Source: Vitrella brassicaformis
Lineage: Eukaryota; Sar; Vitrellaceae
Assembly (NCBI GenBank): GCA_001179505.1
Contig: CDMY01000718.1
Span: 1 to 64,000 of the forward strand
DNA length: 64,000 bases
Direction: 5' to 3'
In this document: positions 57,123-64,000 of the stretch, one piece after another
How positions within the stretch are numbered: the first letter of the stretch is position 1
Layout: the number at the start of each line of letters is the position of its first letter
Notes under the pieces: generated by a model
Told to the model about the DNA's origin: nothing
The model's database searches: none
What the model saw: the letters and a program-made list of their open reading frames with translations, nothing else
Made by a program: the position numbers and the translations under genes

Positions 57123-59886
57123 TCACGACCCCAGCGCGGCCTTGAATTTGTCCTGCATGCAGCCACACACACACCACACACACACATCCGTCAATGTGTG
57201 TTGTCCTGTGGTGTGTTGTATGTGATAATTGCCTGCAGGTCGGGGAGGCTGATAGCGCCCTTGAAGTTACGGGGGATGTGGTCGATGAGCAGACGGTCGG
57301 GCTTGGAGCCCTTGGAGATCATCTTGCACGCCTCTGTGTGTGGACGAGACAACAATACATAGCCACCCAAATGAACGGATGGGATGTGCGTGTGTGTGAG
57401 ATGGCTTGGTTACTTGCTCTCTGGATGAAGGTCGCTTGGATGTCCTGTTGGCGTGCCTTGGCCTCGTCGGTGGTCAGCTCCAGGCACACACAGCAGTCGT
57501 CCTCATGCTCACTCTGCACCTTCATACCTGACACACACACACACACACACAGATAAACAAGTCCCCCACCTCCCCTCCTCTCTCTCCCTCCCTCCACCCA
57601 CCCCCACGCACCAATGGAGGCGACAGCAACGGCCTTTTCTGGTAGGCCGTATTCTTTGACCACAAAGGCCTTGATCTCCTCGTTGATCTGCTCGCACGCA
57701 TAGTTGGCCCCGCCCTTAATGACCAGCGCCGCATCACGACTCTGCCAGTAGATGTCCTTCGCCCCTCCATCAGCGCTCATCAGCCAGAAGCCGACATCGC
57801 CCAGGTTGGTGTACCAGTTGTCAGCTGTGAAGGGGTGGGTGGGGCTGTTGGCGTAGCCGGTCATGATGTTGCCCCCCCGGCACACCAGCCACCCCGTCTC
57901 GCCCTCGGCACTCTCGACCAGGGGATCGTCCTTGAGGGACTTGACCACCATGACCTCGGTGAATGGGTGGTGGGGGCGGCCGATGTAGTAGCCCTTGTGT
58001 GGCTCGCCCGAAGGGGTCGTGTGCTCCCAGCCTCGACGGAAGGCCGCCACGAGGCCCTCTGGTGTGAGGGAGAGGGGGGTGCCCATCACCTGCAGGCACG
58101 TCTCGGTCGACCCGAAACGGACCGTCGGTAGCTTCCCTTGCAGATGACGCTGCAGCCGACCCACTAAATGACACACACAGACACAGACACAGAGAGAGAC
58201 GGTGTGATGAGTGGTGCCTGCATCGGCTCTGTCGTCAAGTAGGGCACCTGTGGTTGGCCCGACAGGCGCTGATCCAAGCAAAAAGATGACCTGTCTGTGG
58301 CTGAGGGTCTCGCGCAGCTTCTCTTGGCTCACTGGGAGAGCCTGTGCGTCTCCTTCGAACATGCCATCTAGAAAATCGATGTGACGGGACACCATGGGAG
58401 CCACCACCTGACGACAGGCAGCGGACACAGACAAGTGAGGATGGATCCATGTGTTGCGCAGCGGATCGCTGACACATACCTTCCAGTCATTCCCTGTTTC
58501 CTTCAACCGCGCTGATTCGGCCGCATCGCTGAGCACCTTCCAATAAGGGGTGGTGTACCTTTGCCAACGCACACACACACACACACACATGGACACCGGA
58601 TCTCACATCAACCAGACAGACATCTCATCGCCCTTGTGCCTGCCCTCTCTTTGCACCTTTCAACAACGTGCAGCAGTGTGTTTGGTCTGCGTATCGCCCA
58701 GTCGCCCACAGCAGTGGAGTTGGTGTGGTGGAAGGGGTTCACCAGCACCACTGTCAGCAGGGTGCTCGGCGACACCTCCAAGAAGCTCTCAAACGTCTTG
58801 CGATTCACCTCGTAGTTGCTGGATGGACAGAGAACAAGAGCATCTGTCCGTGTCCGTGTGTTGTTCTCTTCTCGCATCGCGTCGCATACTGATAAGTGAG
58901 TCTGGCGCCCTTGGGGTTCCCTGTGGTGCCAGAAGTGAAGATGATCTGCAGCAACCGCATTCAGTCAATCCAGCTGTGTACCCGCTTCGGGCTTCCCATC
59001 TGACCTACCATCCTGTCATCAGCCCCCGTGACGGTGGGGCCGTTGACGCCGTTCGTCACATCACCATTCTGATCCTTTTCCAAGCCATTCAACCCAGACA
59101 AACGATGTACCTGAGCGAAACAGACACACAGGCAGTCGGGCTCCTGTGGGCCAAGAAAGGAGTGATGTGTGTCGTTGTTTACTTTGACACCGTCCATCTG
59201 CTGCAGGGCAGCCACGTCTGCCTCCGCGACGCCCTCATCCACCAGCACCACCTTGCTGCCCGTCGATGATATCTTGTACTTGACACGATCCAAACTGACC
59301 AAAGACGCAGGCACAGACACAGCACGGTGCTCTCCATGTCCCGCTCTCTCAGCTCTGCCCACCTGTCGGCCTGCCAGTTGACAGTGACGGGCACCATGCC
59401 CGTGAGCACCGCGGCGACTCGAAAGACCACATCTTCCATCCTGTTTGCCGTCATGAAGTGGGTCACCCTGTCGCCGTGTGCAATGCCGTAGGACCGCAGC
59501 GTGTGCGCCGCCTGCTGCGCCAGCCGCCATATCGCCCCGCGTGTGTATGACGTGCACAAAAGAGACTTGTCCTGCAGCAGAAACAGACACGAAAACACGA
59601 AATGCAACGGCAGATGGCGGCTTTTTTTCGTGACGCTCACCTCCTGGATTCTCCAATACGAGAGGAAGGGCGTGTCGTGATGGGCCTCTGAAAAGGCCTC
59701 CAGATACTCGGCAGCCATCTCGCAAATGCAGTCGGGTGACCAAAATCTTTCGAATCTGCAGAGAACTTCAGGGATCAGACTGACGGCAGCAAGATCTGCA
59801 AGATCTGCCCTGGGAGGCACCGAAAAGACGCTGAGCTCGCCTCCGGTCTGAGCTCGCAAACGTGATCCACGCCGTCCCTTGTTCAT
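57123..59886 (-). CDS. AMP-binding acyl-activating enzyme (acyl-CoA synthetase-like)
   Basis: Two starts are possible: ATG 59886 (MNKGRRGSRLRAQTG) or ATG 59718 (MAAEYLEAFSEAHHD). The domain begins with GDRVTHFMTANRMEDVVFRV. Exons carry the adenylation signature IIFTSGTTGNPKGARLTYQ across a small exon, then VVLVNPFHHTNSTAVG, LLGSAPVGPTT, RFGSTETCLQ, GWLVCRGGNIMTGYANSP and WYTNLGDVGFW, all typical of the ANL superfamily, ending with VKGGANYACEQINEEI. The usual C-terminal catalytic Lys motif (PxTxxGKI) reads HIPRNFKGAISLPDLQ, where the Lys position is not conserved. The last exon (DKFKAALGS, stop 57125-57123) seems to join through a GC-AG intron. The acyl substrate cannot be told. Confidence 0.8.
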
Positions 59887-59887
59887 T

Positions 59888-60834
59888 ATGGTCTCTACGT
59901 CACTCGCAGCCGTCCTCCTCTCGCTGTGCATGTCGATCTCCGCAGCCTTTCAGGTTCTTTCTCCCTCATCAGACCTGCGAGGAGCTCAGACTTCTCTGCA
60001 TGCCTTGACGAAGCGCTCGCGGCGGCGGAAGGTGGACACATCGACGTTCTCCGGTGCGCTGGTGATGCTGCCTCGGAAGGTGCGGCGTGAGCTGCCAAAG
60101 CTGATAGAGGAGACGAGGCAGCTGGAGCTGAGGAGGAAGGAGGAGGAGAGGGAGGCAGATCCGGTCAGCCACGACCCGCAGGTGCCGACCATCTACACGA
60201 TTGCAGAAGCTGGTCAGCCAAACGCACAAACATAACAGAGCCTGGCTCCTCTGTCCCAGCGCGTGTGCGGGTGTATGTGTGTGTGTGGTCTGCTGCCACC
60301 TTTGTTGTGTGATGTGGCTGACCATGCAGGTGACTTGCACAAGGCGGATGGCATCTCCGCGATGCGCGTCAAGTACTGCAGCGATGTGACCGACTTTATT
60401 GTGCTGATGCACGGGCACTCGGTGCCGCAGAACAAGGCCATTGCCAATGCCATAGAGGACGCCATGGCCCGGAAGCATGGCATCGAGGCCAAGAGGAGAG
60501 ACGGCAGTGTTGATGGCGGCTGGCTGGTGCTGGACTACGGCTCCATCCTTGTCAACATAATGACACCGAAGAAGAGGGTAGGGTAACTTATCCCCACGCA
60601 CAATCTCATGGACTGATCCGTCTGAGTCGATTATATGTGTTGATGGCCGAACTGCAGGAGTACTACAATATGGAGGGTCACTGGCGCAAACAAGGCAGCG
60701 AGCCGGTGCCATTGGCACACGTGCTCAGGAGCGATGTGCGCGAGGGGTATTCGACCGGCCGGGACGTCACATACGGCGGGGGCAATCGCCAGCAGCCGTG
60801 GGAAGAGGAGGAGGTGGACCCCTTCTGGTCATGA
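59888..60834 (+). CDS. rsfS: Plastid-type ribosome silencing factor (RsfS/Iojap family)
   Basis: Three exons in phase. The N-terminus is a signal peptide (MVSTSLAAVLLSLCMSISAA) followed by FQVLSPSSDLRG, the Phe junction of complex-plastid presequences, then a basic transit-like stretch (RSRRRKVDTSTFSGA). The Iojap/RsfS domain follows: VKYCSDVTDFIVLMHGHSVP, NKAIANAIEDAMARKHGIE, GGWLVLDYGSILVNIMTPKK and EYYNMEGHWRKQGS. RsfS binds ribosomal protein uL14 and keeps ribosomal subunits apart when translation should be low. A plastid location is inferred. Its ATG is next to the upstream minus gene's outer ATG (59886). Confidence 0.85.
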
Positions 60835-61414
60835 TGGGTGGATGGGGGTGCTGGTCTAGACATCCTTGCCAGCCCTCTCTAGTCTGCAGTGTGCCCTCGT
60901 GTTCATAGCTTCCTAGACCTGCCTGAGAATTGACTCTGCCAGTGGTATGCGTGCAGTTTTGCGTCTTTTTGTCGTTTCGTGGCTGCCTGACTGACTGGAA
61001 TGTGCGTGTGTGTCTATCCATGTCAGCATCATGAAGTGGTGATGAGAGCTCCATCGCTAGGGGCAGTTTGTGCTTTCACCCGACTGCATATATACAGGCA
61101 CGTCAGCAGTGTTGTCCACACACACACAGCCAACCACACAACTGGACCACCCCTCAGTCAAAAACACAGATGCTCCTCAGGACACACAAATGGCTTTGCC
61201 TTGCGACACACGACTTACGTGTTGTGTACACATGCCGTGATCCTCCCAAGGACACGAAGAGAGAACAAGCGAGGCAGCTGGCCTCTCTGTGTGTCGACGA
61301 GAGCAACACTCTCATGTGCACATCACAACGCAGAGCAACATGCCGCGTCCGCTCACTACAGAAACGTTTTCCTCCTCCAGCCCCCTCCCTGTCTGCCCAG
61401 TTCATGCCCTTTCC
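60835..61414. other. Intergenic, convergent 3' ends
   Basis: No supported gene. Confidence 0.55.
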
Positions 61415-62036
61415 TTATCGCCACGGCTGCTGCTGCTGCCAGTTGTCGCTAGATCCGCTATACGACTGCTGGGGGGGAGGGGGAGGTTGCTGGGATGGAG
61501 AAGGGGGAGGCGGCGGGACACCGCCCGGATAGATGACGATGCTGCCTGGCATGCTGCCTGGGTAGCCCTGCTGGTCGTCCATGGGCTTGCCCGTGCGAGG
61601 GTTAATGCGCCGCCCCTGGTCATCTACGTGCACCTGGCAAGAGAACAAAACACCACGTCTGTTTGCCTTGCTTGTGGCACATGTCATGTGTGGGCTGCTT
61701 CCTCACCACTCTGTATCTCGCGCCACCGAAGAGCCGAAACACGAGGGCAATGCCGATGTACTGACAAATAACCAGACAGCAAACGGGCGTCAGACAGCAT
61801 GTGTGCCGTCCATTCGTCCATTGTGCTCCGCTCACCGCTCCGAAGAGACTCACGATTGAAACCCACAGCTGAGTGCCAAAAGGCGGCGGAGGTGGCGGAG
61901 GTCCTCCCCCGAACTGTTGTTGCTGCTGCCAGTTCTGAGGCCAGGTTTTGGGCACCGGCTGCTTCTGTCCTTCGGGAGGGCCGGACTGCCACTTGCGCTT
62001 GCGGGCAGCAAGACGAATAAGGCTGCGACTCCACAT
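61415..62036 (-). CDS. Small Pro/Gln-rich membrane protein, unknown
   Basis: Three exons in phase from ATG 62036. A basic N-terminus (MWSRSLIRLAARKRKWQ) suggests mitochondrial import. A Gln/Gly/Pro-rich stretch comes next, then one hydrophobic segment built across the first intron (LWVSIVSLFGA|YIGIALVFRLFG), then VHVDDQGRRINPRTGKPMDD and a Pro-rich tail ending DNWQQQQPWR. The size and single span are those of small inner-membrane subunits. I recognise no family. Confidence 0.6.
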
Positions 62037-62165
62037 CGTTGATGATGGAGGACCGTCCCTTCACAATACCCAACCGGTAAGACAGCAAATGACCTCACCT
62101 TCAGGGTTTGGGTTGCAGGGTTTGGCTCGGGCTAAGCTTGCAGCTCTCCATCAAGAGGAGAAGTC

Positions 62166-64000
62166 ATGGCGCCTGGTGAAGGCACAGCAGCCGGCTCTGT
62201 GCCGGGCTCTGCAAGAGGCTCCAAATTGTCTGGAGCGCCCTTCCACAACGTCGCCGAAATCAGGTCGCCGAGCAGTCAGCAGGGCAGCTTCTCGCCCCTC
62301 AAGAAGGCAGCATCGCTGCTCAGGTCGAGCTTTGGTGGGGAGGCCTCACCCGGTGCCGGTGCTGATGCCTCCCCCGCCTCCATGGAGGAGCAGAGGAGGG
62401 AGTGGCTGGGTGCGGCAAGGCGCGGCTCCAGCGGCCTGCCGCCAAACCTCGATGCCGGCCTGGGTGTCGACCCGCAGCAGGTGTTTGAGCGGCTCGGGAG
62501 CGCCGCATCGCGGCTGTCTTCCCAACTGAGCCACCAGATGTCTCGGCTGAGCCGGCGGATGAGCTCACAGAGGGAGGGGCCGCCGGGGGAGGAAATGCGG
62601 ATTGAGCCGCTGACCGGGATAGAGGAGGGGGAACAGGAGGAGGATGCGGGGTTTGGCCTGACGAGGCCGTCCGACAGGGATGACATGGTGTTGGTGAGGA
62701 GGGCTTCGAATGTGGGGTGGCGTTACGTGAGCGCCAAGCGGTCGGTGGACCTCTTCTGGCTCGAGAAGATCCTCCTCATTTGGGATGCTGCTCAGGTAGG
62801 TGTCCATCGATCGATGGATCTGACCTGAGGCTATCTCTCTCTCTGTCTCTGTGTCTCTCTCTGTCTGTCTGTCCGTCTGTCTGTCTGTCTCTTTGTGTCT
62901 CTCTTTGTGAATGTGTGTCTCTGTGTGTGCATATCAGATATGGGGTTTGTGTTGGGTGATGTTTCAGCCTTACCTGCCTTATCAGTGGAACTACCGCACC
63001 AAGTTCTCCGTCTGGTTCAATATGGACATTGCCAACTCGGAGTTCAGACCGCTGCCGGGTGGGCTGGCCGGACAGACAAATCACACAACTACTGCTCGCA
63101 GCAGACGTGTCCTTGTCTCTTTGTCTATAGGTCACCGCCGAGTGAATGAGCTGACATTGAATAGATGGGAAAGGTGAGACACGAGAAACCTCATTGTTGG
63201 TCTGTTTGTGTCCCTATCTTTATGTGTCTCTGTGTACATGTGTCCAGGGTTGTGTACCTGTTCGTTTGGGCTGCATATCCTCTTGTTTTGCTCGGGCTGC
63301 GCCACCTGTATGTCAAGTCCAGGGTGAAGAGAGGCATTTACACACCTGGTGAGGGAACCAAGACAGCAAGGCAGACAGAGAGCAAACAGACACAGGGTCT
63401 TCTCTCTCGGTGCCTGTGTATGGGCGTGTCGGTGAATGAAGACATGAAGGCGAGCAGCGAGCGGTGGCTGCTGCTTGCCTGCATGATAACCTACACGTGG
63501 TTCCTCATGGGCACACTCCCAATCGTCTTCTGCCAAGTGTGCGACCTGCTCACCAACAGCCACACGAGACACAAACGATGGTTGGCTGGGTGTCTGGATT
63601 CTGCTGTGTGTCAGGACGATTGGGACGGGTGCGATCCGTGGTGGTATTTCATATTGAGGATGGTGCTTGGGGTGTACTGCGTCGGAATGGCCGTATGTGT
63701 GCCCGTGCTCGTCTTCAAACTCATTCACAGACAGATTGTGGCCGACGACAACGAAGCACACGAACGGTGGGCGAACGGCAGGCTGGCGATGAGACGTGGA
63801 CGCTGCTGTCTGTCTGTGCAGGTATCTTCGTTTGAAGGAGACAGAGTATCTGTTGGACCTGAACAGCCACTGGGACCACGGACACATCTGGCTCTTCTCA
63901 TCATACAAGCGAAGCCTCCTCAGGCACGCAACACAAACAAAGGACCAAAGACGGAAAGAAGCCTTCTTGCCGTGTGTGTGTGTGTGTGTGTGTGCAGGGT
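62166..64000 (+). CDS. Multi-span membrane protein, 5' part (runs off the window)
   Basis: Starts at ATG 62166 (MAPGEGTAAGSVPGSARG), 130 bp head-to-head from the previous gene. The first exon is a Ser/Gly-rich cytosolic tail with MSRLSRRMSSQREG, then SVDLFWLEKILLIWDAAQ. Spliced exons in phase give hydrophobic segments IWGLCWVMFQPYLPY, VVYLFVWAAYPLVLLGLRHL, WLLLACMITYTWFLMGTLPI and FILRMVLGVYCVGMAVCVPV, plus a cytosolic helix (RLKETEYLLDLNSHW). At least four spans are seen before the window ends. Aromatic-rich loops (YRTKFSVWFNMDIANSEFRP) recall multi-span receptors or channels, but no family is certain. Confidence 0.65.

Overview
The window is nuclear DNA from a GC-rich, intron-dense protist. 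The proteins are eukaryotic: UPF3, an Hrq1-type helicase, PARG, a PARP-type ADP-ribosyltransferase, RING, BTB and TLDc proteins. Nearly every gene is split by short GT-AG introns (about 50-120 bp), many of them rich in TG or CA repeats. Two proteins carry an N-terminal signal peptide followed by a Phe-containing junction (ALAFIAP, SAAFQV), which is how proteins reach a secondary (complex) plastid. This suggests an alveolate with a red-derived plastid, most likely a chromerid such as Vitrella. That assignment is inference from style and domain content, not from a database match. All exon-intron models here were made by hand from open frames, GT/AG sites and intron phase. Outer gene ends are CDS ends, not transcript ends.

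Layout. 1-5.5 kb: a possible exon tail, a BTB-TLDc gene, UPF3 (minus) and a tail-anchored protein with a 51-bp tandem duplication. 6.2-16.1 kb: a degenerate FtsJ-like methyltransferase (minus), then two convergent small genes that share one promoter and first exon through an inverted duplication, then a large fusion of transposase-type helix-turn-helix domains with two TLDc domains. 16.9-22.8 kb: a Cys/His zinc protein, a double zinc-knuckle protein, a plastid-type TLDc protein and a RING-TLDc protein. 23.4-29.6 kb: a small unknown gene, two divergent CPBP (CAAX-type) membrane proteases and a second RING-TLDc gene. 29.8-33.1 kb: an HMGL-like TIM-barrel protein that may be fused to an F-box/LRR-type tail. 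33.1-35.6 kb is repeat-rich and appears gene-free. 35.6-48.4 kb: a giant disordered protein, ISCA1 and an Hrq1/MrfA-type helicase. 48.6-51.4 kb: an F-box/LRR-like paralogue with a frame break. 52.4-56.5 kb: PARG and an ADP-ribosyltransferase, divergent. 57.1-64 kb: an acyl-activating enzyme, a plastid-type RsfS, a small Pro-rich membrane protein and the 5' part of a multi-span membrane protein.

How the genes relate. The clearest functional unit is at 52.4-56.5 kb. A PAR-glycohydrolase (eraser) and a compact ADP-ribosyltransferase with an intact H-Y-E triad (writer) start 250 bp apart on opposite strands. Both carry the same unusual C-x4-C-x3-H-x2-H-x-C-x2-C-x6-H-x4-C module, and the PARG also appears to be fused to a C-terminal glycogen-binding (CBM48) domain. 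A second theme is TLDc: six TLDc domains in five genes, each joined to a different partner (BTB, RING twice, plastid presequence plus coiled coil, transposase-type HTH). A third is architecture: strands alternate almost perfectly gene by gene, so most genes start in short head-to-head spacers and end tail-to-tail.
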